Positions 36,590-47,814 are shown, numbered from the stretch's first letter. The stretch: DNA of 64,000 nt from Romanomermis culicivorax (GCA_963922205.1 CAWUHX010000130.1:806001-870000), one strand, 5' to 3'. The notes: generated by a model from the letters alone, not told the origin. Numbers and translations are program-made.

Positions 36590-36853
36590 TTTAGCATTGA
36601 AATGATGGAAAAACTGGATGTTTTGGTCATAGTCTTCACAAACCTGACGGATTCACTAAAAAATTTGAAAAGTAATCATCATATGATGCGAATGGAACTC
36701 ACGCAAAAGTATAAGGAACAAGATGCAAATCTCGACGTTTCTGCAGTATCCAGGATTGAGCAGGTTAAGAGGACATATCCAATTGGGCAAGTTCTGTTGA
36801 TACACAATTTGAGGGATGATAAGCTGGACAAAAACATGAAGATAATAGTGTAA
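36590..36853 (+). CDS. Hypothetical exon or open frame
   Basis: Open frame containing MMEKLDVLVIVFTNLTDSL, a charged middle part ending TQKYKEQDANLDVSA, and RTYPIGQVLLIHNLRDDKL, ending in a stop at about 36853. ATTTAG at about 36585-36590 could be a splice acceptor. No family recognised. It may be a fragment of a decayed gene; the codon use looks more gene-like than its surroundings. Confidence 0.25.
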   Translation, partial: FSIEMMEKLDVLVIVFTNLTDSLKNLKSNHHMMRMELTQKYKEQDANLDVSAVSRIEQVKRTYPIGQVLLIHNLRDDKLDKNMKIIV

Positions 36854-36859
36854 GAGCAC

Positions 36860-37730
36860 TGCAAATCAATCAATAGCCATGGAACAATCTACAGTAAACA
36901 GCGATGCCCTCATAGTCACACACACACCAGACAAACCTACGCTATCCAATCCTACTGTAGACACTATAACAAGATCCTTTGCCTTACGTCACTGAGCGCC
37001 CTTTTTTATTTATTTATTAAAAACATACAATATACGTAACAGGAAAGCAATGGAGGAGCTTACTTTCAATTTCTGCGTCCCGTTAACACCGCCCTTTTCG
37101 TCACGACCACGCCTACAAAGAGTAGAATCTAAAGTCACATGATACTATGACATAATATCTTAGTTTTTATACCTCTTCTTTTATATATAAACGTCTGTTT
37201 TGTATGTAAAGATGACTTCACTTCATTTCATCTCACTTTATTTCCCCTTATTATCAATAAATTTAGCTTACCTGCTTGCTTTTCTGCTCTTTGACAAAGT
37301 CGTAGGGTCATCCTGTAAAACGTCGTCCACACCGTCCGGACTTGCGAACTATTGGAAGCTGCAAAGAAACGTATTTTTGTTACGAGGCTAAACTTTTCCT
37401 TTTAAATTACCTTAGTGTTTTCCTGAGCATTGCCATTGCCGTCAATCCTTTAACGTTTCCATTGGCGTTTCTGAAGAAAAAGGAATAACTCATTTTGAGC
37501 ATTCAGTCTGATTTGCAGGCTGTTCAGCTACAGTAACCTGTATTTACCCTTAACCCAAAAATAGACAACTCTTACAATAGCAAGATCAAACTTCATTTTA
37601 TCAAAAGATGACTCAACCAACCGCTTGAGAGTGGTACCACTGCCCATCAATGTTTCTCCATTCAGCCCAGTCGTGCTTCTCGACAGGCATTCAGTCGGGG
37701 AAAATCAGGTACTAATGTCCAGCGATCGCT
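36860..37730. other. No gene recognised
   Basis: Mixed sequence with a CTACAGTAA near 36890 and another near 37527. A 63-codon frame at 37200-37391 has no recognisable motif. Confidence 0.3.
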
Positions 37731-37732
37731 AA

Positions 37733-38194
37733 TTGCTAAACTATGACCTAGTAAAACTGGACGATTCCACTCTGATCATAACTAATTTAGTCAGCAATAT
37801 GGCCAAAAGCCTTATGATGACCCAAACAAGCATACCATTGTTGAGTATTATCATCAACAACTACAAGGACAACCGAATGCGCTCGTTGACGCTGAAATTT
37901 GAACAAGAATTAACATTCAACATTGCTCAATTGGATGAAAATCGAATGTTGCCATACTTTAAATTTACAAAAAGACTACACCTTATGGTCAATAGTATGA
38001 AGGAAGAAGAATTCACTTTGGAACATGATACGGGAATCAGCTCTGGCGGAAAATCTGTCCATTTGCTTGATGTTGAAAAATCAGAGAAAGCTACAACTAA
38101 CTCTATGCTGAAGACCAAGCAAGGAGCGACAATTTGCTGCAAGATCATGTGCAAGAGTGGTTCATGTCACATTCTGCGTCTATTTTTAGTATGA
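37733..38194 (+). CDS. Hypothetical open frame, 153 codons
   Basis: The frame opens just after a stop and has TTG rather than ATG at its first codon, so it is more likely an internal or terminal exon than a complete gene. It reads NMAKSLMMTQTSIPLLSII, then LKFEQELTFNIAQLDENRM, then SMKEEEFTLEHDTGISSGG, and ends with a cysteine cluster (ICCKIMCKSGSC). It lies outside any repeat I can see. No family recognised. It could belong with the open frame at 36590-36853. Confidence 0.35.
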   Translation: MLNYDLVKLDDSTLIITNLVSNMAKSLMMTQTSIPLLSIIINNYKDNRMRSLTLKFEQELTFNIAQLDENRMLPYFKFTKRLHLMVNSMKEEEFTLEHDTGISSGGKSVHLLDVEKSEKATTNSMLKTKQGATICCKIMCKSGSCHILRLFLV

Positions 38195-38536
38195 TTGAAA
38201 CATGATTAACTTTCACTCATCCTTTAGAACTTTGATAAACGTTCAATTATTCAAGTTGTATGTAAATTTCTCTAATTTTGTATCAATTTTAGAATATACG
38301 TTCTATTTTGAAGTGCTATATTCCTATCTTTTTTTATTTATTTGAGACTTTTGCTAGGTTGATCCACAGAGAATTGATAATTAATTGGCAAACCATGTAT
38401 ACTTGATGCAGGAGAATACCTAAAAAGTTCAGACCTTTAATGATTAAGACTTAATTTGTGTAAGGCCCAGGCACGTAGGCCCGTTGAGAAAATGTTTTAT
38501 GCTCAAATCCACGTTGCTGGTGCATCAGAAAAATAA

Positions 38537-38610
38537 TGCTCAGTGAGGGGCTCGAACCCTCAACCTTCTGCATACAAGGCAGATGCGTTATCCAACTGCG
38601 CTAACCAAGC
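38537..38610 (-). tRNA. tRNA-Thr(UGU)-like gene, structurally intact
   Basis: Reading on the minus strand: acceptor GCTTGGT pairs fully with ACTGAGC, including two G-T pairs. The D arm contains AGTTGG. The anticodon arm is TCTGC-CTTGTAT-GCAGA with anticodon TGT, and the T arm is GAGGG-TTCGAGC-CCCTC. T8, A14, T33 and the T-loop TTC are present. The structure is intact, but the block is part of a repeat and a decayed second copy lies 250 bp away. It may therefore be a SINE head rather than a working tRNA gene. Confidence 0.55.
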
Positions 38611-38786
38611 CACGTGGATGGTTCGGAAATTGTGGTTGTAGTGGTAGTGGTGAGTGCGGTGCATGCAGCATAATGAATCGCCAGATGCACCACTACAACA
38701 CCCCTTCCCACTTCGAGGACGAAGGGCCCCGATGGTTGCCAATGTTGTATGCCCGATTCCATGTGGCTGGCACATCAGAAAAATAA

Positions 38787-38858
38787 TGCTCGGTGGGGGT
38801 TCCAACCCTGAACCTTCTGCTCACAAGGCAGCTGCACTACCAACTGCACTAACCTAGC
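38787..38858 (-). pseudogene. tRNA-Thr-like pseudogene
   Basis: Same layout as 38537-38610 with anticodon loop CTTGTGA, but one acceptor mismatch and a T-loop changed to TTGGAAC, so the invariant C56 is lost. Confidence 0.65.
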
Positions 38859-38936
38859 CACGTGGATGGTTTGGAAATTGTGGTTGTAGTGGTGGGTGGT
38901 GAGTGCGGGGCATGCCGCGTAATAAATAGCCAGACC

Positions 38937-39532
38937 TGTTGTATTTTAAAATTGGATGGGCGGTTGGGGGCGGCTCTGACCGATTTCTTGCCTCATTGAT
39001 CCGTCAGGTCGGAGGAAGGAGTGTAAAATTGGCAAGGGGAATTGATGTGCAAGAGAGATAGCCAGGGATCGACCTTAACGCCAGTGCTTCCCTGCACCTG
39101 CCCTAAACCTCGGAATGACTCCTCACTCAGAGGGGAGAAGTCAAGAACAGAATACTAGCTTTCCAAGAAATGCCTCACTAAAACTAGTCAGACAAAGTAA
39201 CACACTTTTGGACACAAATAAAACGCTTTTCTAACTAACTATTTATTTATACCACTACCTAAAAATCGCCGTTTCCAAAAAACATGACGTCTTACCAATA
39301 TAAAAACCAGGCGAGTAATGTACAGGCGAAAATGATAATTATAATATGAGAGGCGAGACGCATGAGAAAAATCAATAATATACATTAACTAAGTCACAAA
39401 AACCGTCTTCTACAGTAACCGTCATGCTGGGCCAGGTTGGGCATGGTTGGATGTGTTGTACGTGTGGGCGTTTTTACAAATTGACAAATCTATTAGAAAA
39501 TCGTGAAAAATTGGCAGAAACACACTACAATA
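38937..39532 (-). mobile_element. Solo LTR-like element, family B
   Basis: 596 bp, starting TGTTGTATTTTAAAATTGG and ending CACACTACAATA, flanked by GACC at 38933-38936 and 39533-39536. It interrupts the second tRNA-derived repeat: GCCAGACC on the left rejoins CCACCACTACAACA on the right. Confidence 0.95.
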
Positions 39533-39559
39533 GACCCACCACTACAACAAAAACATGAT

Positions 39560-40630
39560 GGCAAAAAACCACTCGTAAATAAAATAAAATACAAAAATTT
39601 TAAATTGCAAAATCAGAGATTTCATGATTCAAAATATTAATTGAATGACAGTGGACGAATTGCACAACTAAGTTTATTGGAGAGTGAGCGAAGCTGACGA
39701 CTAGTCAATACTATATAAAATGAATAGAATTGAATCACTGACCAATTTCGGGTGTGCTAAAGATGGCATGACGAAAACATATGTATCCATGATTGTAAAG
39801 TAAGCAAGAATGTAAAGTGCAGATTAAAACAGAAGTGGACATTAAAAATGACTCTAGAACAGTAGCCACCAATTTATTTGCCTTTCAATATTCATTTCAG
39901 GTCAGGAAATGATTTAGAAAACCTGAAAAATTCTTATCAAAGGTTTATCAAATTCAAGATCCCTAGCTCCCTGTGAGCCAGAAATTTGTGTTGTGGGAGT
40001 ACACATGGTACCATTTAACCCACAAATCCACCAAAAGTAGGTAGTCATTTTTGTATTTTTTTGGTAGAGTGCGTGTCGTGCGTGAAAAAATAGAAGTGAC
40101 GACAGAACACAAAGCTGTGTAGCTTGACGATTTATCGCGCCTTTTAAGAGAGACGTACGGAACGTAGAAGAGCATGCGGAATGCTAGGAACGGAACACTC
40201 GGAGTGTTTGATGAAATCAATGCAACGATAGCTGTACGCAGGAGATTGACGGGCTCGTAGAGTGCTGTGTGAATTTATCCAGGGATCTTCGCTCAGGTTG
40301 TCAAAGGTTTTCGGATGCCGAAACTCGCGTCGTACTATCTTAACCGCTTCGGAGTTTCACCTGAATACTCAAACTATTTTCCAAATAGTTTGACTCAACC
40401 TAGAACACACACTTGGTTTTCGATTTACTAGCCATGCTCAGAGCCTCTCACAAAACCGACTGCTCACTAAGACAAACGAAACAACAACTGACTTTATCAC
40501 AAACTTGCTGCGAGTGTAATCTTTGATGTTGTGAACCTTCAGACAACTTTGAACAACTTTGAGCTCTGAAATGATGCATTCTTGCGAATCACTTTGAAAA
40601 GCTGACGAGCTTACTGTAGTCGATCGGTGC
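39560..40630. other. No gene recognised
   Basis: Mixed sequence. Minus-strand frames at 39963-40220 and 40438-40728 lack recognisable motifs, and the second overlaps the repeat that follows. Confidence 0.3.
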
Positions 40631-40639
40631 ACCACAACA

Positions 40640-41075
40640 TGTGTAATGTTAGTCACTGGGTGGTAGTGTGTGCTACCACCAACTGCACAGCCCTGCATCG
40701 CCTGAGCGAGTGCAGCAGTGCCCATCACAAATATCTGAGTGTGGGGCCCTGACTTGTGCGTGAAACATCAAGTCTACAGGTTCAGAGGAAAACGCCGATG
40801 GCAGTGTGTGGGCACCATGACTTCCCCCCCCTAGAGAAGAGTGATGCCCTCGTCACAACTTCTTCCCCCTGCTGAGGCATGCAAGGGGCCCCTCTCAGCA
40901 CGACCTCCATGTAATGTTAGTCACTGGGTGGTAGAAGTGCACTATCACCAACTGCACAGCCCTGCATCACCTGAGCGAGTGGGGCAGTGCCCGTCACAAA
41001 TATGCAGGTTTGGGACCTTGATTTGTGGGTGAAACATCAAGTCCACGGGTTCAGAGGTCTATGGATTAACACGAT
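40640..41075. repeat. Tandem duplication, period ~279 bp
   Basis: GTTAGTCACTGGGTGGTAG, ACTGCACAGCCCTGCATC, GTGAAACATCAAGTC and GGTTCAGAGG occur in this order at 40647-40785 and again at 40914-41065. Confidence 0.8.
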
Positions 41076-41092
41076 GGCAGCATGTGCGCATG

Positions 41093-41292
41093 CAGGTTAG
41101 GGTTAGGCTTAGGCTTAGGCTTAGGCTTGGGCTTAGGCTAGGGCTTAGGCTTAGGCTTAGGCTTAGGCTTAGGCTTAGGCTTAGGCTTAGGCTTAGGCTT
41201 AGGCTTAGGCTCAGGCTTAGGTTTACACTTAGGCTTGGGGTTAGGCTTTGGGTTAGGCTTAGAATCAGGCTTATACTTAGGCTTAGGGTTTT
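41093..41292. repeat. Degenerate interstitial telomeric array (TTAGGC)n
   Basis: About 30 hexamers of TTAGGC with variants such as TTGGGC, CTAGGGC and TTTACAC. It ends GGGTTTTATTTGCAC, as does the matching array at 54345-54435. It marks the left edge of the segmental duplication. Confidence 0.9.
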
Positions 41293-41775
41293 ATTTGCAC
41301 ATTAATTAAAATTTGGTTGATTTGTCCACTGGAAAGTTGCTTATTTCATTCTGCTTGAGAAATAAAAAAGCATAACTGTGCAAAAAATAGTTATGGATCA
41401 AATAATTTCGATGTTTAAGAAGAATGCAAGTATAACCTTGGATACGGTGTCCAAATAAGGTCATGGTCTTATGCTATAACATAGATCTGTGTTATAACAT
41501 AGGATATGTTGTAATATTGGAAATGCCTAAGACATTTTATATAATAGGACATGTTACAACTAGTCAGAGCTACAAGTTACACACAAGTAAATTACTCGAT
41601 TTTTAGAGCTTTCGCATCAAAAAACCTTGAACAATAATAGGAGGTCTTTGGACACTTTTTGCAAGCTAATCGGTCTCCACAGCATTTCTAAACATCCATG
41701 TAGCTATAGTAGGACACTCCGCATGTCACCATATCATTTTTATGCGTTCTGTCTACGACAAAGGTTCTTCACTTA

Positions 41776-41963
41776 TGTGTCACGTGTCCCATGACCATAC
41801 ATCACCCCTTCGTAAATATTGCAACACTGGCTCGGTAGTTCAATCGGAAGAATGCTGCACTATAGTCACAGAGACCCGGGTTCGAATCCCGGTCGAGCAT
41901 TATTTTTCGAACAGTGTTTGGCGATGGTTACGATGGCAACACATTTACCCATTACGTGTCATA
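41776..41963 (+). mobile_element. tRNA-containing insertion absent from the paralogous copy
   Basis: Copy 2 of the duplication reads straight through CTTATGAATACAG here. Copy 1 has ~188 extra bases flanked by TATG on both sides, with ends TGTCACGTG and ACGTGTCA. The tRNA-like block is followed by GAGCATTATTTTTC, the same tail as the tRNA-derived repeats at 38.5 kb. A deletion from copy 2 is the alternative. Confidence 0.5.
41829..41899 (+). pseudogene. tRNA-like sequence, degenerate
   Basis: GGCTCGG pairs with TCGAGCA except at the first pair. The D arm is GTTC...GAAT and the T arm is a perfect CCGGG-TTCGAAT-CCCGG. The anticodon arm CTGCA-CTATAGT-CACAG has two mismatches and would give anticodon ATA. 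A working tRNA is unlikely. Confidence 0.6.
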
Positions 41964-42038
41964 TGAATACAGTGACCAAAATTTCTCACTAGTGGTCACG
42001 GCTATTGGAGTAAGGCGCTGTTTTTTGACAGTGTAAAC

Positions 42039-42240
42039 TTGTCAGTTTTAGGAAGACATAAGCAGGATAACGTTATTTGGAATTCAAAGCTTGTAGAAGA
42101 TTCACAACATAGAAGATTACAGCAACAGAAAAAATTGTCAAAAATTCATTCTCATCTTCCGCTGCGGTCTTTAGTAGTTGTGCTTCTTGTTTGTCTTTCG
42201 CATCATATTGAACATTGTCAAATGGGAAAATTTACTTGGT
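42039..42240 (+). CDS. Possible upstream exon of the receptor locus
   Basis: The open frame reads NVIWNSKLVEDSQHRRLQQQ, KKLSKIHSHL and a short hydrophobic LVVVLLVCL, and ends at ACTTG|GTAAGT, a good donor. The duplicated copy at 55990-56160 keeps the frame, with a clean 36-bp in-frame deletion and the same donor. That argues for coding constraint or simply recent duplication. No joined acceptor before the ATG at 42518 was established. Confidence 0.3.
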
Positions 42241-42517
42241 AAGTTTTTGTACAATAAAATGTAGAGCCTTTTGGCTTCTCCATCATCTACATATTAAATG
42301 ATTTTCATTACTAATTAGTATCATTTTTCCTATTCAGATCAAATAATTTAGCTATCATGATGCTCTAGCAATCAATTTCCATAATATGCGGAAGTTTTCT
42401 GATTCTGTTTCATCAGTATTACAGATGAAGAATCAATGAAATTCTAATGAGCTATCAACTTTCCTTTATGGATTCTTAACTACTTTATCAGTTTTTCCAA
42501 GCCTACCAATTAAAAGA

Positions 42518-45500
42518 ATGTTCACCTTGGTTGTCACGCTCAGCATACTCTATATTATATTGGGATCGATCGGAATGACCGTTAATTTGTGTGTCACTTT
42601 GCTGATTTGCTTTAGTAGTAAATTCAAAAATCCAACTTACACTTACATCGTGAACCATTTGGCGTCGGATATGCTTTGCCTGTTCCCGATAAGCATTTAT
42701 ACGGGATTTTGTATGCTGATAGGAGAAAAGTATTTGGAAAGATTAATGTCGGTTTTGGTTGATTTGGGTAAGTAATGTTGTGGCATGTATGATTCAATTA
42801 TGAATCTATTTTTTTACTCATGCATATAACTTTGAAGTCCATTGCCACGTTAGTAAAAGTCAAACTAGGTAAAAATAGTAGCGTAGAGTGATTTCCATCC
42901 AGCAGTGCCGTCAAGCTTGATAATCTCATTTTGGTTTACTGTAATGGCAAAGTAGGGGAAAACTATCTATCCCGGTAGTCCTGCTCTGCTCCTGCTAAAT
43001 CAGATTCCTCAAGTCCTCACCAGTATAAATGCAGTATCTCGCTGAATTTTATATATAAAATCAATCCTATTATATTTTGAGTTAGTATGCAAATGTTTCT
43101 TTAATATTTTTAATTAAATAATTCTTTTCATTTTTGTATCTAAATTTTTTTTGGTGAATTGAAAAACTTTCTGTAACATTTTTTTCAGGTTATTGTTTAT
43201 GACTCCAATGAAAAGCTCCATCAATTTTCCATGATTTCCAACACATTTTTATTTACACATACATATATAAAGTGCATTAATATCTAGAAAAAATTGTCAT
43301 ATATAACAGATATAATATTAATAACATGTATAACATGTATAAAATATAAAAAACGTATAACATATACAACACACAGAACATGTATAGCACATATAACATA
43401 TAAAGTATCACAACATATATAAAATATACTATGTATATAGCACATATAACATATGCTATGTATATAGTACTTATAACACATACTATGTATATAGCATATA
43501 TTACACATACCATGTATGTAGCATATATAACACATAAATCATATACAAAATATTCACATATAACACATAAATCATATACAACATATTCATATATAACACA
43601 TACTATATATATAGCACATATAACATACAGAGCATATATATAACATATTCACATATAACATATACTATGTATGTAGCACATATAACATACACTATGTATA
43701 TAGCATTTATAACATATAAAGCATACATAACATATGCACATATAACATATAAAGCATACATAACATATTCACATATAATATATACTATGTATATAGTACG
43801 TATACCATATATTATGTATATAGCACATGCAACATATAAACCATATACAACATGTTCAGATATAACATATGCTATGTCTATAGCACATATAACATTTAAA
43901 GCATATACAACATTTGCACATATAACCTATATGGACTACATAATATATTCACAGATGATATATATACTATGTATATAGCACATATAACATTAACTATCTA
44001 TATAGCACATATAACATATACCATATATATATAACAATGTATATAACATAAGTAAAATATATGACATATGTAACATATATAACAGATAACACATACATAA
44101 CATATATAATGTATATAACCTATATAACATATATAACATATATAACATATACATATATAACATCTACACCATGTATAAAATAGATAACATATTTAACATA
44201 TATAATGTACTTAACATATATAACGTATATAACATATATAATGTACTTAACATATATAACGTATATAACATATAAAACATATATAACTTATATAACATAT
44301 ATAACATATTAACATTTATAACATACATAACATATATAACATATTAACATATATAACATACATAACATATATAACACATATGACAAATATAACGTATATA
44401 ACATATATAACATATATAGCTTATATAACATATATAACATATTAACATATATAAAATACATAACATATATAACATAACATATATACATAACATATATACA
44501 TAACATATATACATAACATATATACATAACATGTATACATAACATGTATACATAACATATATAACACGTATAACAAATATAACGTATATAACATATATAA
44601 CATATATAATGAGCCACATAAAACGCAAAGTTTTCGCACAATGAAAACAAATAGAAGATCCAAAAAACAAATGGAAAAACATATTGATTCCCATAAACAT
44701 CAATTTTATTACTTATGCAAATTTTATAAAGAGGAAAAAAAATTTTCAGAGACCAAAAATGTAGAAAAACAACATAAAATTGAAAGCATATAACATCAAG
44801 TACCAATAGAATAAAGGAATGGGAAACCAGGTTGATTCTCAGGTTGTGCCAACATTCAGCGTATGCTGCGAATCATTCTTGGTTTTGGTAAATTGAGTGT
44901 ATTTTGTTCAAAAGTTTACATTAATTATTGTAATAGTTAGCAAGATTATTGACAATTTTTTCCTATGAATCTTTATTATGTATTATTTTCTTCCTCTCTA
45001 GGTTGGTATCCGAGCGGCTTTTTCTATATTTGCATTGCTGCCACTAGGGTCATGGCTATTGGTTCCAAAACTCGTCTGGAGGAAACTTTAACCAAAAAAG
45101 CGACAATTGTTACAATATCCATTATATGGATACCTTATATAATTATTACTGGTGGCTATATGTTCAATGATCAGAAACCATCGGGCCTTGACTTTCGCGT
45201 GTATACATGGTGGTATGATACGGATGTGGCATATGGTTATTATATGAATATATACTACGCATATCACGGCGTCTTCACATCAATTTTAATTGTGATCCTC
45301 AATATAATAGCTATTGCGCTAATGAGGCAGAAATTACGTAATATCCACCCTAATGTGCAGTCAACAGTGAATCGAAACCGAGAAAGAAAATTGTTTAGGC
45401 AGTGTTTAATCACCAGCATGTTTTATAGTTTTACTGCTTTCATGTACACAACCCTTTACGAATCAACTTGGGGTCAATCCTTGGAATTGGAATATTATGC

Positions 45501-45708
45501 TATATTCCATATTGTATGGATATTCAATCATAGTTCAAGTTCAGTTATCTACTTTTTATTCAACAGAGATCTGATCAATATCGTGAAAAAATTTTTCAAT
45601 CAACACTCGTCTGATCGAGACAACAAAACAAGGATAATACCTCATATTAACTGTAGGAAGAAGAGCAATGCGGAAGTTATTGGAAACAGCATAGACACGC
45701 CTTTATGA
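42518..45708 (+). CDS. Nematode seven-TM chemoreceptor, srx-like, two exons
   Basis: Exon 1 is 42518-42767, ending GATTTGG|GTAAGT. Exon 2 is 45002-45708, after CTCTCTAG. They join in phase (G|GT) to give about 318 residues, normal for this class. Predicted membrane segments: LYIILGSIGMTVNLCVTLL (TM1); a second around LCLFPISIYTGFCML; GFFYICIAATRVMAI (TM3 with a TRVMAI motif where many receptors have DRY-like residues); ATIVTISIIWIPYIIITGG (TM4); GVFTSILIVILNIIAIAL (TM5); CLITSMFYSFTAFMYTTL (TM6); and IVWIFNHSSSSVIYFLFNRD (TM7, like the NPxxY region). Such receptors act in chemosensory neuron cilia. AATAAA lies 12 bp after the stop. Assignment to srx rather than a neighbouring family is tentative. 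The 2234-bp intron is mostly microsatellite. Confidence 0.75.
43290..44612. repeat. (ATATAACAT)n microsatellite in the receptor intron
   Basis: About 1.3 kb of ATATAACATATA words with GCATATA, CTATGTATATAG and ATACATAAC variants. All frames reading MYIAHITYT or ICYICYVC are shadows. The duplicated copy occupies 57190-57982, up to the N gap. Confidence 0.9.
44620..45000. other. Non-repetitive end of the receptor intron
   Basis: Unique AT-rich sequence leading to the TTCCTCTCTAG acceptor. No separate feature. Confidence 0.4.
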
Positions 45709-45820
45709 AACTTATCAACAATAAAGGAGTAGTTCTTAATAACAATGGTTTAAATGTTAGTTGCAGCTGATTCTAATAGGTCATTTTTCTGTCTGCTTTT
45801 TTGCCTGTACAAGCACATAA

Positions 45821-46500
45821 AAATGGTGAACAGTTTTATTATAACACACAATATAACACATGATATAACACTACAATACAACTTACCTAACAGAACAATA
45901 TGGATAGGCGACGTTTCCACAGTAACCCTGCTATATTCCTCAGGCCTTCTACAACTTTTTGCCAAATTTCGACTGGAGTGGGGTTTGAAGTGTGAGCTTT
46001 GAGTGAGCGCTATCCACTAGGCCATCTGGGCCATTTTTCATATGGCTAGATTTTCTATGTATCCTCGTGGGTAGGGTGATGGTTTTCCCTGCCTATAACA
46101 CATGTGACGAAACTTCTGTTCTATATATGAATGTTCTATATATGTTGTATATATATGACAAAAGTATAGAAATCCGTCATATATGGAACAGAAATTTCAT
46201 CACATGTGCTATAAGGCCATGAAAACCACTACTCTACCCACCAGCATATCTAGAAAATGTGGCCATGTAAAAAATGGCTGAGATGGCCAAGCGGATAGCA
46301 CTCTAGACTCATAAACTCATAGCACACAGTTCGAACCCCATTCCGGTCAAAATTTAGTAAAAAATTGTAGAAAGCCTGAGGAATGTAGTAGAATGTGGTA
46401 GTAGCCCAAGCGTCACTTATCCATATTGTTGTGCTACATATGTTGTATTGTTGTGTTATATTGTGTGTTATAATAAAGCATTCCACAATTTTCATGCAGT
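45821..46500. mobile_element. Foldback element: ~330-bp inverted arms containing tRNA-like sequence
   Basis: The left arm (about 45821-46135) and right arm (about 46170-46500) are reverse complements over their length with scattered differences. Outer blocks: TTTATTATAACACACAATAT against ATATTGTGTGTTATAATAAA. Middle blocks: ATTCCTCAGGCCTTCTACAA against TTGTAGAAAGCCTGAGGAAT. Inner blocks: GGGTAGGGTGATGGTTTTCC against AAAACCACTACTCTACCC. The centre is near 46150. Each arm has a tRNA-like block; on the right it is GCTGAGATGGCCAAGCGGAT ... GTTCGAACCCC at 46276-46345. Confidence 0.85.
46276..46347 (+). pseudogene. tRNA-like block (Leu/Ser-type D arm) in the foldback arm
   Basis: GATGGCCAAGCGGATAG resembles the D arm of class II tRNAs, and GTTCGAACCCC resembles a T arm. 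The acceptor and anticodon arms do not pair well. A reverse-strand counterpart lies at about 45970-46040 in the other arm. Confidence 0.5.
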
Positions 46501-47200
46501 TGTACGGGCCAAAAAGCAGATAGCAAAAGTGGGCTAATTCTTAATAAATAAAATTTTGATTAAAAAAATTTAATTTGATTGTGATACTTGGGAAATGTTT
46601 AATAAAATGAAATTTACCACTTCAAACAGTGACAATGCTCAATGGTTTTGTGAAATCAGTGGTCTGTATGCCCTCAGTTCCTGGAAGATTGCTGACTTGT
46701 CTCTATTCCTGATGCTAACACTGACAGAGTTACAAGCCTGCCGGGAATAAATGGAACTTATCTATAGGCCGGGTCTCACTTCGCATGCGTCGACTAAACC
46801 ACACATTGATGAGGGAATATTATTAAGGCAAAAAAAATGTGTCCAAATGACAAACGGCGAAATGAAAAATGTAGAATTATAAACAGTGATAAAACACAAA
46901 AAATAAATTCTGATCGACAAATACAAATAGGCAACCAAATATTAAAACACAATTTGCTGGAGTTTCAGTCACTGTCATAATTCAACTCAATAAACTAAAC
47001 TTAGGATGGTCAGAAAGATGACAGAAAACATGTAAAATACTAAGTCAGAGACTGGCTCTTCTATTGGAAAAAAAGATCAACTAAACAATAATACGAAAAA
47101 TGTCAAATAACAGATTTAGTAATCCTATACCTAACATCACCTACCAATATATGTCTTGATCAAAAATAGAACAACACGAACTATATTAAAACATGTGCTT
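46500..47200. other. No gene recognised
   Basis: AT-rich unique sequence without a supported open frame. Confidence 0.35.
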
Positions 47201-47201
47201 A

Positions 47202-47776
47202 TGTTGTATTTTGTATTGAGTCAGGTGCTGATGTGTCGCAGGCAGGATTGGGATTCCGAGGTTGCGTCCTTAATGTACGTGTTTCGCCACACCCACATTT
47301 ATCCGATAGCCTAATTACTTGTACTTAAACCCCAACACTAAAATATCCCACCAATTAAGGAAAGTCTAATTTCCTTAATTGTCTCCCTTATTACGTAAGA
47401 TCAAAAAGGCGAGAGTTTTCTACCTTTATATGTTACGCAATAAAACAAGAAAAACACTTAGGTACAAATGGAAAAACGGGCGAGAACAATAAAGTGATCA
47501 ACTCCCACGCACTGGGACGAAAAAGAAAAGAGTTGCGTGGTGGGAGGCGGCTAATGGTGAAACTAGTGGTGGCCGGCGAGGCACACAACTAGTGTATAAA
47601 AATGAATAAAAATATTAATCAATAACAATGAGAGAGAGAGACCAGCGCACGCGTACCGACGTGGGCCACAGTAAGATGGCTGTTAATGGTCCGCATTGCT
47701 CTCTCCGCTTGCCACCTGCGGGCCTCTTACGCGCTTTGTCAAAACAACGAAAATCGGCGGAAAACACACTACAACA
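47202..47776 (-). mobile_element. Solo LTR-like element, family A
   Basis: 575 bp, starting TGTTGTATTTTGTATTGAG and ending CACACTACAACA, flanked by CTTA at 47198-47201 and 47777-47780. It contains the family blocks CCCACGCACTGGGACGA and GCGTGGTGGGAGGCGG. Confidence 0.95.
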
Positions 47777-47814
47777 CTTACCTAGTGAACAGCAAAGCAA
47801 CTTCAACTACTGAT

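Larger units (their letters stand above)
38490..38936 (-). mobile_element. tRNA-derived SINE-like repeat, two tandem copies
   Basis: Two copies of a ~250-bp unit. Each has CATCAGAAAAATAATGCTC, then a tRNA-like block, then CCACGTGGATGGTT and GGAAATTGTGGTTGTAGTGG. The first unit spans about 38505-38700, the second about 38755-38936. The second continues after the LTR insertion at 39533 to about 39555, where CCACCACTACAACA matches the first unit near 38687. The tRNA-like blocks are on the minus strand. Confidence 0.65.
41093..44100. repeat. Segmental duplication, copy 1
   Basis: Matches 54343-57982 in direct orientation with few substitutions over about 3 kb, including the TTAGGC array, the srx exon 1, its intron start and the ATATAACAT microsatellite. 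Differences: copy 1 lacks about 415 bp present at 54606-55020, lacks the LTR at 55309-55893, and has an extra ~190-bp tRNA-containing block at 41776-41963. Confidence 0.9.
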
